From contig NZ_JABURH010000131.1 in the NCBI RefSeq assembly GCF_014762765.1, positions 1 to 64,000 of the forward strand: a stretch of 64,000 nt of DNA, in the 5' to 3' direction. Position 1 is the stretch's first letter; every line of letters begins with the position of its first letter. The stretch comes from Alcanivorax sp. GTDB lineage: Bacteria > Pseudomonadota > Gammaproteobacteria > Pseudomonadales > Alcanivoracaceae. Positions 41,711-51,729 of the stretch are shown here, piece by piece. Made by a program: the position numbers and the translations under genes. A model generated the notes under the pieces. That model had not been told where the DNA came from. It did not search any database and saw only the letters and a list, made by a program, of their open reading frames with translations.

Positions 41711-42172
41711 TCAGACGAAATACATCAGCAACCACTCGGCCACCAGTGCCGGCTTGTCTTCCCCTTCAATTTCCACAGTAAAGGCAAATTTCAGCAACCA
41801 CTGTCCTTCGCGCTTTTCCGTAGCATCCAGCAAGGTAGCCACCGCACGAACCCGTTTACCCTGTTTCACCGGTGCCATGAAACGCAGCTTGTCGAAGCCG
41901 TAGTTCATGGCCATTTTCATGCCTTTGGGCATCAGGAAGCCGTCAATGGAGGCTTGCAGATATGGCAGCAGCGACAGGGTTAGATAACCGTGGGCGATGG
42001 TAGTGCCGAAAGGCGTGTTCTTCGCCTGGTCTGGGTCCACATGAATGAACTGATGATCCAGAGTCGCGTCAGCAAAAGCGTTAATCCTGTCCTGATCTAT
42101 CTGGAACCAATCAGACGCTCCCAGTTCCTTGCCTACGTAATCGTTCAGCGAGGCTACCTCAACCACTTTCAT
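41711..42172 (-). CDS. MaoC-family (R)-specific enoyl-CoA hydratase-like dehydratase
   Basis: SDWFQIDQDRINAFADATLDHQFIHVDPDQAKNTPFGTTIAHGYLTLSLLP hydratase-2 motif. Confidence 0.95.
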   Translation of the reverse strand: MKVVEVASLNDYVGKELGASDWFQIDQDRINAFADATLDHQFIHVDPDQAKNTPFGTTIAHGYLTLSLLPYLQASIDGFLMPKGMKMAMNYGFDKLRFMAPVKQGKRVRAVATLLDATEKREGQWLLKFAFTVEIEGEDKPALVAEWLLMYFV

Positions 42173-42280
42173 CGTAACGCGCTCCTTGAATGCACTTTTC
42201 TTTCAGCTTAGCGAGCCAGGACAAAGCAATACATGACCCTTTCAGGCAAGAGCTCGGACAGGTCTGGTGCTTTTGGTCAG

Positions 42281-43129
42281 TCAGCCGTTGTTGTCCTCAA
42301 GAAAGGCATTAATCGCCTCTGCCACGGCCTTCGGCGTTTCCATATGCAAATGATGCCGCCCCGGTAAGCGCACCACGGCGGCATCCGGCAACCAGTCCAG
42401 CCTGTGGTCAAACATGCCGTTGCCGCCCATGCCCTGCTCTCCCAGAATCAGGCAGACCGGGGCCTGAATGGCGCGGACAAATCCCTCCACCTGCTCTTCC
42501 GTAAGCCGCAACGAGGAAGTAAGCCGCAGGCGGCTATCCGCCCGCCAGGTCCAGCCATCGGTGACTGGCATCAACCCGCGTTCGCTCAACAATGCGGACG
42601 CCTCCCGGCTCAGGCCACCGAACCCACGGGTGCGTGCCTCCACGGCATCGGCGATGTCTGCATATACCGGCTTGCGCTTGTCTGCCAACGCCATCATGTC
42701 ATCCAGTGACTTGCGCAGGGTGCTGGCCACCTCTTCACCGGGCGTGCTGGGCGGGCCCAACCCTTCAATCAATACCAGCCGTGAGATCCGTTCCGGAAAC
42801 GCTGCGGCAAACAGGCAGGCAATGCCTGCCCCCATGGAGTGACCGACCAGAGTGAAGCGTTGCCAACCGAGCTGGTCCGCCACGGCCAGCACATCACGCA
42901 CGTGATCCACCAAGTGGGTCACCACCCCGTCCGGACGGTGGTCTGAGTGACCATGGCCGGAAAAATCCAGTGCCACCATGGGTCGCTGCCATTGCGATGC
43001 CAGCGGGATATAGGACGCGGCGTTATCCAACCAGCCATGCAGGGCCAGCACCGGCTCACCCTCCCCGTCCCAGCTCAGGGCTGCCAGGGTCTGTCCGAAA
43101 ACCTGAAATTTCTCCTCTTTTGCAGCCAT
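42281..43129 (-). CDS. Alpha/beta hydrolase
   Basis: LALHGWLDNAASY, LVGHSMGAGIACLFAAAFPERI. Confidence 0.92.
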   Translation of the reverse strand: MAAKEEKFQVFGQTLAALSWDGEGEPVLALHGWLDNAASYIPLASQWQRPMVALDFSGHGHSDHRPDGVVTHLVDHVRDVLAVADQLGWQRFTLVGHSMGAGIACLFAAAFPERISRLVLIEGLGPPSTPGEEVASTLRKSLDDMMALADKRKPVYADIADAVEARTRGFGGLSREASALLSERGLMPVTDGWTWRADSRLRLTSSLRLTEEQVEGFVRAIQAPVCLILGEQGMGGNGMFDHRLDWLPDAAVVRLPGRHHLHMETPKAVAEAINAFLEDNNG

Positions 43130-43941
43130 TAACCCGCCTCCCCTTGTTGTACCATTTGCAGGGTCTCGCGAAACAAGGCCAGGGTCTGCTCGGGCTTCTC
43201 CAACGGGTACATATGCGACCCTTCAGCAATACGATGAAGCATGCCGTGACGGCGCACATGACGGCGGGCGCTGTCGAGAAACGGCGATGGCGACCCCTTG
43301 CCGGTGATGATCGCCCCCGGCACTTTCAGCCTGGGCATGCGTGTGGCGGACGTCGGGGTATGTCGAAAAATGGCCACTTCCACCTCAGGCCGAAAACGCA
43401 ATCGCCAGCCTCCCTGCCAAGGCTCCAGCCCGGCTCGCAGGTAATCTGCCAGACAACGTGGATCAAAGGCCCGGAACAGGCCACGGGAAGAAAAATAGCT
43501 CTCCACAGCCTCCCAATTCGGCCAGTAATCCAGCCGGCCCTTGCTCTTACCCGCCGGGGTCACCCGATCAATCATGCCGGTCAGTTTTGCCGCGTGCATC
43601 ATCACCCCGTGCCAACCATTCATCATTGGCGGGTCAAGCATGATCAGCGCGGAAAACCATTCCGGTCTACGCTGGGCCACCAGATACATGACCACTGAGC
43701 CCAGCGAGTGGCCAGCACCGACAATGGGCTTGGCCAGGGATTCAAGCCTGGCTTCCAGCTCCAGGCTGAGACTGTGCCAGTCCGCATCCACCGGATACGC
43801 CGGGTTATGACCAAGGCGATCGATGATGGTGACATCGAATTCGTCCACCAGCGGCGCCAGGAAGGTGTCATAACTGTGACCGGGAATACCATTGGCATGG
43901 GCGAAGACCAGCGTCTGGCGACCGGCTGAAACTGCTGACAT
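43129..43941 (-). CDS. Alpha/beta hydrolase
   Basis: LVFAHANGIPGHSYDTFL, GAGHSLGSVVMYLVAQRRPEW; start taken at MSAVSAGRQ. Confidence 0.9.
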   Translation of the reverse strand: MSAVSAGRQTLVFAHANGIPGHSYDTFLAPLVDEFDVTIIDRLGHNPAYPVDADWHSLSLELEARLESLAKPIVGAGHSLGSVVMYLVAQRRPEWFSALIMLDPPMMNGWHGVMMHAAKLTGMIDRVTPAGKSKGRLDYWPNWEAVESYFSSRGLFRAFDPRCLADYLRAGLEPWQGGWRLRFRPEVEVAIFRHTPTSATRMPRLKVPGAIITGKGSPSPFLDSARRHVRRHGMLHRIAEGSHMYPLEKPEQTLALFRETLQMVQQGEAG

Positions 43942-44083
43942 GGTGTCTCCCTGAGTTGGGCATGAAAACAAAAGAGACATCATAGCGGTATCTGTTCACC
44001 CCGGACCATGTCCGAAAACGCCATAGGGTTGCCTGCCTTCGTCATCTTTTGTTGGTGTACAATGCCGCCATTAAGGAGGCCTC

Positions 44084-44899
44084 ATGACCCTGATTTCATT
44101 CAACATCAATGGCATTCGCGCCCGTCTGCACCAGCTGCAGGCAGTCATCGATAAATATCAACCGGCCATGATCGGCCTGCAGGAAACCAAGGTTCACGAC
44201 CCGGAGTTTCCCGAACAGGCGGTCCGCGACATGGGCTATCACCCCTATTATTTCGGGCAGAAAGGACACTACGGGGTGGCGTTGATAACCCATGAGCCTC
44301 TGGAATCAGTGCAGTACGGCTTCCCTACCGACGCTGAAGACGCTCAGCGACGCATGATCATCGGTACCCTTCGCCATACCGATGGCTCTGCCATTACCGT
44401 GCTGAATGGTTATTTCCCCCAAGGGGAAAACCGGGAACACCCGATCAAGTTTCCCGCCAAGGAAAAGTTCTATCAGGATCTGCAGGACTATCTGACTAAC
44501 CATCATCAGCCCAACGATCAGGTGGCTGTGATGGGAGATTTCAACATTTCCTCCACCGATAGGGATATCGGAATCGGCGAGGCCAACCGAAAACGCTGGC
44601 TGCGCGAAGGCAAAACCAGCTTCTTGCCGGAAGAGCGTGAATGGTGGCAGCGTCTGATTGACTGGGGACTGACTGACACCTTCCGGCACCAGAATCCGGA
44701 AACCGATGACATCTTTTCCTGGTTCGATTATCGCTCCCGGGGATTTGAGCGAGAGCCCCGCCGGGGGCTGCGCATTGATACGGTGCTGGCCACCCCGCCG
44801 TTGCTGGATAAACTCGACTCTACCGGCGTGGACTACGAGCTGCGCGGCATGGAAAAGCCCTCTGATCATTGCCCGGTGTGGGCACGGTTTCGCGGCTGA
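44084..44899 (+). CDS. xthA: Exodeoxyribonuclease III
   Basis: [50 protein letters not shown]. Confidence 0.95.
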   Translation: MTLISFNINGIRARLHQLQAVIDKYQPAMIGLQETKVHDPEFPEQAVRDMGYHPYYFGQKGHYGVALITHEPLESVQYGFPTDAEDAQRRMIIGTLRHTDGSAITVLNGYFPQGENREHPIKFPAKEKFYQDLQDYLTNHHQPNDQVAVMGDFNISSTDRDIGIGEANRKRWLREGKTSFLPEEREWWQRLIDWGLTDTFRHQNPETDDIFSWFDYRSRGFEREPRRGLRIDTVLATPPLLDKLDSTGVDYELRGMEKPSDHCPVWARFRG

Positions 44900-44902
44900 T
44901 CC

Positions 44903-45928
44903 ATGAAAATCAAACTGCATCCGGAAAAGCTCAAGCTCAACCTGGACACGGCCGGTTTTGTTATCGATCTGTTGATGATTGCCCTGGTGATCCTCAATCT
45001 GGGGCTTATCCTGTTTGACTGGCTCTTCCAGGTGCCGCCCGTGCAGGAGTTCCTGGCGGGAATAACGCCGGCGTTCCATGCGTTCTACCGCGACACCATC
45101 CACAGCAACTTCCTGTTCTATGACCTTTGTTTTGTCGCCGTTTACCTGACCGAATTCATGATCCGCTGGGTTGTCGCTATTGCCCGTGGCACCTACCACC
45201 GCTGGTTCTTTTACCCCTTTGCCCACTGGTATGACCTGCTCGGCTGTATCCCGGTGGGCAGTTTCCGCTGGTTGCGGATTCTGCGTGTGGTTGGCCTGGT
45301 CATGCGTCTGCAGCGCATGGGTATTATCGACCTGTCACAAACCTGGCTGGGCCAGACTATCCTCAAGTATTACGGCATCGTGGTAGAGGAAGTCTCCGAC
45401 CGGGTAGTGATCAATGTACTGAGCGGCGCTCAGCGGGAAATCGGCGGCGGTAGCCCGCTACTGCATCGCATCGAATCCCAGGTATTGGCTCCACGCCAGG
45501 ACAAGCTGGTTAGCTTTATCGCCACCCGAATCGCCGACGCCACCCAGAAGAGCCATGGTCAGTATCGTGACCAGCTGGCGGAATATTTCGCTCATCTTAC
45601 CGACGAGTCACTGACCCGCACCCAGGCGGGTAAACGGCTGGCGGCAATCCCGGTGGCCGGGCCACGGGCCATTGCCCTGCTCGGCGAGGCTGTCCGCGAA
45701 ACCGGTACCGCCTTCGTGGACCAACTGGTGGATGACCTGGCTTCACCGGCCAATCGGCCACAACTGGAGCAGCTTCTGCACGATCTGATTGGCGCTGCCA
45801 AAGGCGAAGGGGAGCAGCTGGATCAGTTGATCCGCGACACCTTGCTGGATGTGCTGGAACAGGTAAAAGCCCAGATGGCCGTGCAACAATGGAAGCTGGA
45901 AGAGCAAGACGGCCACGAAAAAAGTTGA
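44903..45928 (+). CDS. Voltage-sensor-like membrane protein without an evident pore, with helical C-terminal region
   Basis: TM segments with YLTEFMIRW, HWYDLLGCIPVG and S4-like RWLRILRVVGLVMRLQR; no selectivity filter. Confidence 0.8.
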   Translation: MKIKLHPEKLKLNLDTAGFVIDLLMIALVILNLGLILFDWLFQVPPVQEFLAGITPAFHAFYRDTIHSNFLFYDLCFVAVYLTEFMIRWVVAIARGTYHRWFFYPFAHWYDLLGCIPVGSFRWLRILRVVGLVMRLQRMGIIDLSQTWLGQTILKYYGIVVEEVSDRVVINVLSGAQREIGGGSPLLHRIESQVLAPRQDKLVSFIATRIADATQKSHGQYRDQLAEYFAHLTDESLTRTQAGKRLAAIPVAGPRAIALLGEAVRETGTAFVDQLVDDLASPANRPQLEQLLHDLIGAAKGEGEQLDQLIRDTLLDVLEQVKAQMAVQQWKLEEQDGHEKS

Positions 45929-45979
45929 TAACATCGACTAGGACTAAAGTCTCAGCACATACGCCAACCGGATCACATC

Positions 45980-46483
45980 ATGAGCGCCACCACCGATTCC
46001 AGTGACGACAATCTGCAGCTACCCCGCTCCCGCATTCTGCTGGTGGATGACACCCCGCAGAATCTGGTCGCCCTTGAGGTAGTGCTGGAAGATATGGACT
46101 GTGATCTGGACAGCGTCACCAGCGGCAATGCGGCGCTGGCCAAGCTGCTCAAGGAAGATTACGCCCTGGTGCTCCTGGATGTACAAATGCCGGAAATGGA
46201 TGGTTTCGAGGTAGCCGGCATCATGCGCTCGCACCAGCGCACTCAGAATGTGCCTATCATTTTTGTGACTGCGATCTCGAAAGAAACCCGCTTTGTGCAA
46301 CAAGGTTATCGCAGTGGTGCCGTAGACTATCTGTTCAAGCCCATTGATCCGCAACTTTTGCAGAGCAAGGTCAGTTTTTTCCTGAGCCTTGATCAACAGA
46401 AAAAGCGACTGGAAGCGAAACTGGCCCAGGCCCGTCGCTCCGAAGCGGAAATGAAAGCGCTTTACGGCGAACCACCCGAGTAA
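45980..46483 (+). CDS. Stand-alone response regulator receiver protein
   Basis: RILLVDDTPQNLVALEVVLED, LVLLDVQMPEMDGFEV, FVTAISKE, VDYLFKPID. Confidence 0.95.
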   Translation: MSATTDSSDDNLQLPRSRILLVDDTPQNLVALEVVLEDMDCDLDSVTSGNAALAKLLKEDYALVLLDVQMPEMDGFEVAGIMRSHQRTQNVPIIFVTAISKETRFVQQGYRSGAVDYLFKPIDPQLLQSKVSFFLSLDQQKKRLEAKLAQARRSEAEMKALYGEPPE

Positions 46484-46532
46484 ATCTCCGGGCCCGACAA
46501 CAACAAACGGTCAGGACGACCTGAATAACAGC

Positions 46533-47738
46533 ATGGCCATTAGACTCCCCGGATACCGCATTACCGAACGCCTTGGCAAAGGTGGCATGGCCCATGTCTT
46601 TCTCGCCACCCAGCACTCCTTCGAGCGTCAGGTTGCGATCAAGATTCTTACCCCTTCCCTTGCCCTGGATCCAAGTTTTGCCGAGCGCTTCATGCAAGAG
46701 GCCCGCACCGTAGCCAGCCTCAATCACCCCCATATCGTGCCGGTCTACGACGTGGGCGAGCATGAGGGCTATTACTATCTCAGCATGGAATATGTCACCG
46801 GCGGCAGCCTGAAGCAGCGCATCCGCAATGGCATGGAACCCAGAGAGGCAGAAACCGTTTTACGGCAACTGGCCGGTGCCCTGAACTACGCCGGCCAGCA
46901 CGGCTTCATTCACCGAGACGTTAAACCGGACAATGTGCTGTTCCGTGCCGACGGGTCGGCACTGTTGATGGATTTCGGCATCGCCGCCAACATGCTGCGC
47001 GATACCAGCGTCACCAGCACGAACAGCATCATGGGCACGCCCAAGTACATGAGCCCGGAACAGCATCGTTCCCAGCCGCTGACACCGCAGTCCGATCTCT
47101 ACTCCCTGGGCTGCGTGTTCTACGAAATGCTCACCGGACAACCGCCCTATCAGGGCGACGATGCCCAATCCATGGCACAAGCCCATTTGGACGATCCCAT
47201 CCCCCTGCTGCCATCAAAACTGCGTCATTACCAACCCTTGCTGCGCCAATTACTGGCCAAGGCACCGGCAGACCGACCGGAAAGCGGCGCCGCCATTACC
47301 GACGCCCTGGATAATCTGGAATCACCGGACCATTACACCCGGGAACGGGCCCGTTATCGCCCCCAGGAAACTGGCATCAACTCCCCTCTGGCCCCACGCC
47401 TGCGGCTGAAGGAAAGCAAGGCCGGAATGAGCTGGCGGGGCAACCTCTACCAGTATGACATCTACCTGGTAGCCGACGACTTCGAGCAATTTCAGTCTCA
47501 CTTCCCGGTACTGCGCTCCGCCCTCCAGGACTGGCACCGGCAACGAGGCTCACGCTGCAAGGGCGTCACCATCAAGGCGACCCTGCACCCCTGGATCAGT
47601 GGCCGGGTTAAGCAATATCTCAAGGAGCTCCGCCAGTCCGAAGGGCTGGAATTTCTAGGCCGGCTTCCGATTTTACTGAACCTGGTCGCCGCCGATGGCC
47701 AGCCCATTGAAAGGCTGGCTTGGGAGCCGGAATCCTGA
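46533..47738 (+). CDS. Serine/threonine protein kinase with extra C-terminal domain
   Basis: LGKGGMAHVFLA, VAIKIL, FIHRDVKPDNVLF, LMDFGIA, MGTPKYMSPEQ (complete Hanks motifs). Confidence 0.96.
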   Translation: MAIRLPGYRITERLGKGGMAHVFLATQHSFERQVAIKILTPSLALDPSFAERFMQEARTVASLNHPHIVPVYDVGEHEGYYYLSMEYVTGGSLKQRIRNGMEPREAETVLRQLAGALNYAGQHGFIHRDVKPDNVLFRADGSALLMDFGIAANMLRDTSVTSTNSIMGTPKYMSPEQHRSQPLTPQSDLYSLGCVFYEMLTGQPPYQGDDAQSMAQAHLDDPIPLLPSKLRHYQPLLRQLLAKAPADRPESGAAITDALDNLESPDHYTRERARYRPQETGINSPLAPRLRLKESKAGMSWRGNLYQYDIYLVADDFEQFQSHFPVLRSALQDWHRQRGSRCKGVTIKATLHPWISGRVKQYLKELRQSEGLEFLGRLPILLNLVAADGQPIERLAWEPES

Positions 47739-47861
47739 CCAGGATAAAATTCTGCAAGGGTCCATTTTCCACAAAATCACTGAGCTCACCCTTCTTTATC
47801 CTGGTGAACCCGGCAATAAAAACCGGATTGTGGTGGAATCAAAGCTGAGTATGACAGACAT

Positions 47862-47893
47862 AAAAAAAGCACCAACATAGGTTGGTGCCCGAG
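47862..47893 (-). terminator. Strong Rho-independent terminator (minus strand)
   Basis: Minus strand GCACCAAC-CTAT-GTTGGTGC followed by TTTTTTT. Confidence 0.85.
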
Positions 47894-48082
47894 GATCTGC
47901 CTAAGTTGATGCGATGCAAGGAGACATCGCATCCCCCCCTTAGGGTGGTTCCGATGACACCTTCAGGAGTCTGCCATGCGTTCAAGTGCCATCAGGGCCA
48001 GATTAGGGCAATCACAAATACCCTGACCAGCACTCAACGGCGAACGGTGCAGAAAGCGTTATCAGGGGTAGGATTCGTCGGA

Positions 48083-48559
48083 TCAGCGGCCGGCAACGGC
48101 CTCTCCCGGGCTGCGCAACCACAAAAGGCGGGCACCGCCTGCGGCAGCCACATCCACATCCAGGCAGGCAACTGTTCCCACATTGAAGCCAATGCGTTCT
48201 GCAGAACTGGTCCAGCTAGCTGTGAATTGGGCCACCAGCGGCATGTGACTGACCAGCACGGTATTCTCGGCGGGGGGATTAGCAAGCAGCCAGTCGAAGA
48301 GCTGCTCAGGGTGTGCGTCCGGCACCAACTGTTCGCAGGTCACACGAGGCAGACCACCATAGACCTGCTCGATGCAGTCTGCCGTCTGCTGGGCACGCAC
48401 ATAGGGGCTGGCGATAAGTGCAGAGACGGTAATGCCATTGCTGCGCATAAGCTGCCAGTGAGCCAACAGCGCTGCTCTGCCGGTTTCGGTCAGCGGGCGC
48501 AGCGCATCGGTAGGCGCCTGGGAGACCGCCTGCCCATGCCGGCTAAGATAAAGCCTCAC
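48083..48559 (-). CDS. sixA: Phosphohistidine phosphatase SixA family
   Basis: LYLSRHGQAV RHG motif, LIASPYVRAQQTADCI, LVSHMPLVAQF. Confidence 0.93.
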   Translation of the reverse strand: MRLYLSRHGQAVSQAPTDALRPLTETGRAALLAHWQLMRSNGITVSALIASPYVRAQQTADCIEQVYGGLPRVTCEQLVPDAHPEQLFDWLLANPPAENTVLVSHMPLVAQFTASWTSSAERIGFNVGTVACLDVDVAAAGGARLLWLRSPGEAVAGR

Positions 48560-49587
48560 AGCCCGGTTCCCGCCAGTTGAAACTCCACGTCGTGCTTGTA
48601 CTCCCCACTCATGAGTTGCTGGATAACCAGTTCCAGCGGCTGGCCATGGTAGACGATCTGGTACAACGCCGTGGCCAAGGGCATATAGACCCCCAGCTCG
48701 GCGGCCTTGTCGGCCACCAGCTTGATAGTGTTGATGCCTTCCGCGGTCTGCCCGAGGCTTTCCACCGCCTCTTCCAGGGTCTTGCCCTGGCCAAGCTGGA
48801 AACCGACCTGATAGTTACGAGACAGTGAAGAGCTACAGGTGGCGATCAAATCTCCTACTCCTGACAGGCCAAGGAACGTCATCGGATTAGCACCAAGCTC
48901 CACGGCAAAGCGGCTCATTTCTGCCAGAGCGCGGGTGATCATGAAGCTGCGGCTATTTTCGCCCACACCGATGGCCGCAGCCATACCGGACGCCACCGCA
49001 TAGATATTTTTCAGGGCACCGCCCAGCTCCACGCCGTAGATATCCGGGTTGTCATAGACGCGAAAATAATCGCAGCTAAGCGCCGTCTGTACTACCTGGC
49101 ACAGCTCCTCATCCGGGCTTGCCACCACGGTTCCACTGAACTTCTGCTCAACGATTTCCTTGGCCAGATTGGGGCCGCTGAGCGCGCCGATACGGGCATG
49201 GGGCCACTCCTGCTGCAGCACTTCGCTCATCAGCAGAAAACCCTCGGAATAGATACCCTTGGTACAACTGATTACCAGAGTATCCGCTGGCACCCATTCT
49301 CTGGCCTGCCGGAGAACCTCCACAAACGCCTTGCTTGGTATGGCCACAAACACCAGGGACGCCTGATCCAGTGCCTCCTCCAGGTTGTCTGTGGCGTTCA
49401 CTCCGGCGGGCAATTCTGCGCCGGGCAGATAGCGGCTGTTCTCGCGATCCAGATTAATCGCTGCAGCAGTTTCCGGGTCACGCACCCAGATATTTACCCG
49501 GTGACCATTGGCGGCCAGTATGCTGGCCATGGCGGTACCAAAACTGCCACCGCCCAGAATTGTTGCGTTATGTCTTTCCTGCTCCAT
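48556..49587 (-). CDS. gpsA: NAD(P)H-dependent glycerol-3-phosphate dehydrogenase
   Basis: ATILGGGSFGTAMASILAANGHRVNIWVRD, GVELGGALKNIYAVASGMAAAIGVGENSRSFMITRALAEM; start taken at MEQERHNA. Confidence 0.97.
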   Translation of the reverse strand: MEQERHNATILGGGSFGTAMASILAANGHRVNIWVRDPETAAAINLDRENSRYLPGAELPAGVNATDNLEEALDQASLVFVAIPSKAFVEVLRQAREWVPADTLVISCTKGIYSEGFLLMSEVLQQEWPHARIGALSGPNLAKEIVEQKFSGTVVASPDEELCQVVQTALSCDYFRVYDNPDIYGVELGGALKNIYAVASGMAAAIGVGENSRSFMITRALAEMSRFAVELGANPMTFLGLSGVGDLIATCSSSLSRNYQVGFQLGQGKTLEEAVESLGQTAEGINTIKLVADKAAELGVYMPLATALYQIVYHGQPLELVIQQLMSGEYKHDVEFQLAGTGL

Positions 49588-49715
49588 ACGGAACACCTTG
49601 TATAGCAGCTTTTGAGGCATCATAAGCGCCCCCCGTCAGGGATACAACGCGGCAGGGCAGTTAACCGTCAACAGTGAATCATTAACAGCTACGCTCAGAA
49701 TTATTGTCATATCAG

Positions 49716-49761
49716 AACCACAAGAGGCCGCGCCAAAATAGGGGCGCGGCCTCTTGTGGTT
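49716..49761. repeat. 19-bp perfect inverted repeat between htpG and gpsA
   Basis: AACCACAAGAGGCCGCGCC - AAAATAGG - GGCGCGGCCTCTTGTGGTT. Confidence 0.9.
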
Positions 49762-49803
49762 GAAAACACAGCACCCTTATCGCGCCGCGTTAACCAGCCA
49801 TTG

Positions 49804-51654
49804 TTAGCTGACTGCCTTTACCAGCATTCCCTGAAGGCGTCGTGCGGTGGCCGCCGGATCTTTAGGGAGCTGCCCTTCCGCCAACATGGCCTGATCAAGC
49901 AACAGCGCGGCCAGGTCGTCGAAACGTTCGCCCTCTTCCATCCCGGCCAACGCCTGCAACAGGGCGTGGCTCAGATTCACCTCCAGCACCGGCTTGTTTT
50001 CCGGCGCCGGTTGCCCTGCAGCTTCCAGCATGCGGCGCATCTGTGGCCCCAACTGGTCTTCGGCCAACACCAGGCAGGCCGGGGAATCCACCAGACGAGA
50101 GGTGGCCCGCACGGTTTCCACCCGTTCTGCCAGCGTGCTGCCAAGACGGCCGATCAGGGGATTATCGTTATCGGCCTTATCCTCCTCTTCGCCCAGATCC
50201 AGCTCGCCACGAGCCGCATTAACCAGCTTCACGTCCTTGTAGCTTTCCAGGTAGCTGACCATCCACTCATCCACAGGATCACTGAGCAACAGGACTTCGA
50301 TGCCCTTCTTGCGAAAGACTTCCAGATGAGGGCTGTTCTCTGCCGCTGACGGGCTGTCAGCCAACAGATAATAAATCTTGTCCTGGTCTGCCGACTTGTT
50401 CTCCAGGTAGTGATCCAGGGACGTGGTCACCTTGCCCGGCTGATTGCTACTGGCAAAGCGTAACAGGGCGGCAACCGCTTCCTGATTGTCCCGGTCTTCG
50501 CCGATACCTTCCTTGATCACCTGGCCAAACTGGGACCAGAAGGTGGCGTATTTTTCCTCATCATTGCCCAGTTTTTTGAGCATCTGCAGCACCCGTTTGG
50601 TCAGCGCTGCACGGATTTTCTGTACCGGGCCGTAGTCCTGCAACAGCTCCCGGCTCACGTTCAGTGGCAGATTTGGAGCATCAATCACACCCTTGATAAA
50701 ACGCAGGTACTGGGGCAGAAACTGCTCTGCGTCGTCCATGATAAAGACACGCTGCACATAGAGCTTAAGGCCACGATTGGCTTCCCGGTGATACAGATCA
50801 AAGGGCGCCCGGGCTGGAATATAAAGCAGGCTGGTATATTCCAGCTTGCCCTCAACCTTGTTGTGGCTCCAGCTCAGCGCATCCTGAAAATCATGGCTGA
50901 TGTGCTTGTAGAAATTCTGATACTCCTCGTCAGTGATCTCCTGACGGGGCCGCTGCCACAGGGCCGTGGCGGAATTGAGGGTTTCTGTTTTTTCCTCTTC
51001 GTCACCTTCTGCCGGGGTGACAAGCGTGATCGGAAACGCCACATGGTCCGAGTACTGGTGCACCACCTGACGGAGTTTGAAGTCATCCAGAAACTCCCTG
51101 GCATCCTTGCGCAGATGCAGAATCACCGCCGTGCCCTGCTCTGCCCGGTCAATGGTCTCAACGGTAAACTCACCCTGGCCATCGCTTTCCCAGCGAACAC
51201 CGGCAGACGCATCGGTACCCGCCTTGCGGCTTTCCACGGTTACCCGATCCGCGACAATGAACGCGGAATAGAAGCCCACGCCAAACTGACCGATAAGCTG
51301 GGCATCTTTCTTCTGATCACCACTGAGCGAAGCCAGGAATTTTTCGGTGCCAGAACGGGCGATGGTACCCAGGTTCTCGATCACCTCTTCCTCGTTCATG
51401 CCGATACCGTTATCGGCGATGGTGAGGGTGCCCGCGTCCTTGTCAATGCGCAGGCTGATAGCCGGGTCGCTCCCTGACTCAAGCAGCGACGGCTCGTCCA
51501 GTGCCTTGAAACGCAGTTTGTCACAGGCATCGGAGGCGTTGGAGATCAATTCACGAAGAAAAATTTCCCGGTTGCTATACAGGGAATGAATCATCAGGTG
51601 CAGCAGGCGGGATACTTCCGCCTGAAAACCATGGGTTTGTTTTTCTGCAGACAC
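49804..51654 (-). CDS. htpG: Molecular chaperone HtpG (Hsp90)
   Basis: [66 protein letters not shown]. Confidence 0.98.
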   Translation of the reverse strand: MSAEKQTHGFQAEVSRLLHLMIHSLYSNREIFLRELISNASDACDKLRFKALDEPSLLESGSDPAISLRIDKDAGTLTIADNGIGMNEEEVIENLGTIARSGTEKFLASLSGDQKKDAQLIGQFGVGFYSAFIVADRVTVESRKAGTDASAGVRWESDGQGEFTVETIDRAEQGTAVILHLRKDAREFLDDFKLRQVVHQYSDHVAFPITLVTPAEGDEEEKTETLNSATALWQRPRQEITDEEYQNFYKHISHDFQDALSWSHNKVEGKLEYTSLLYIPARAPFDLYHREANRGLKLYVQRVFIMDDAEQFLPQYLRFIKGVIDAPNLPLNVSRELLQDYGPVQKIRAALTKRVLQMLKKLGNDEEKYATFWSQFGQVIKEGIGEDRDNQEAVAALLRFASSNQPGKVTTSLDHYLENKSADQDKIYYLLADSPSAAENSPHLEVFRKKGIEVLLLSDPVDEWMVSYLESYKDVKLVNAARGELDLGEEEDKADNDNPLIGRLGSTLAERVETVRATSRLVDSPACLVLAEDQLGPQMRRMLEAAGQPAPENKPVLEVNLSHALLQALAGMEEGERFDDLAALLLDQAMLAEGQLPKDPAATARRLQGMLVKAVS

Positions 51655-51729
51655 GGCCGACTCCTCTGGGTTTAATCACCGGGGAGTAATAGGGGCAGCC
51701 GTGTTTTTTTCAAGGGGGAGGAACAGGGA

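Noticed and set aside
42281-43941. Two adjacent alpha/beta hydrolases considered as a recent tandem duplication
   Set aside because: Beyond the generic HxSxG elbow, the two proteins differ throughout, so this is adjacency of distant family members rather than a recent duplication.
44306-45226. 306-aa minus ORF antisense to xthA and the VSD-like gene
   Set aside because: Antisense to clear XthA, low-complexity translation, no start context.
47695-47880. 61-aa plus ORF overlapping the kinase 3' end
   Set aside because: Overlaps the kinase by 44 bp in another frame and runs through the inverted repeat and terminator hairpin. The product is not protein-like and has no RBS.
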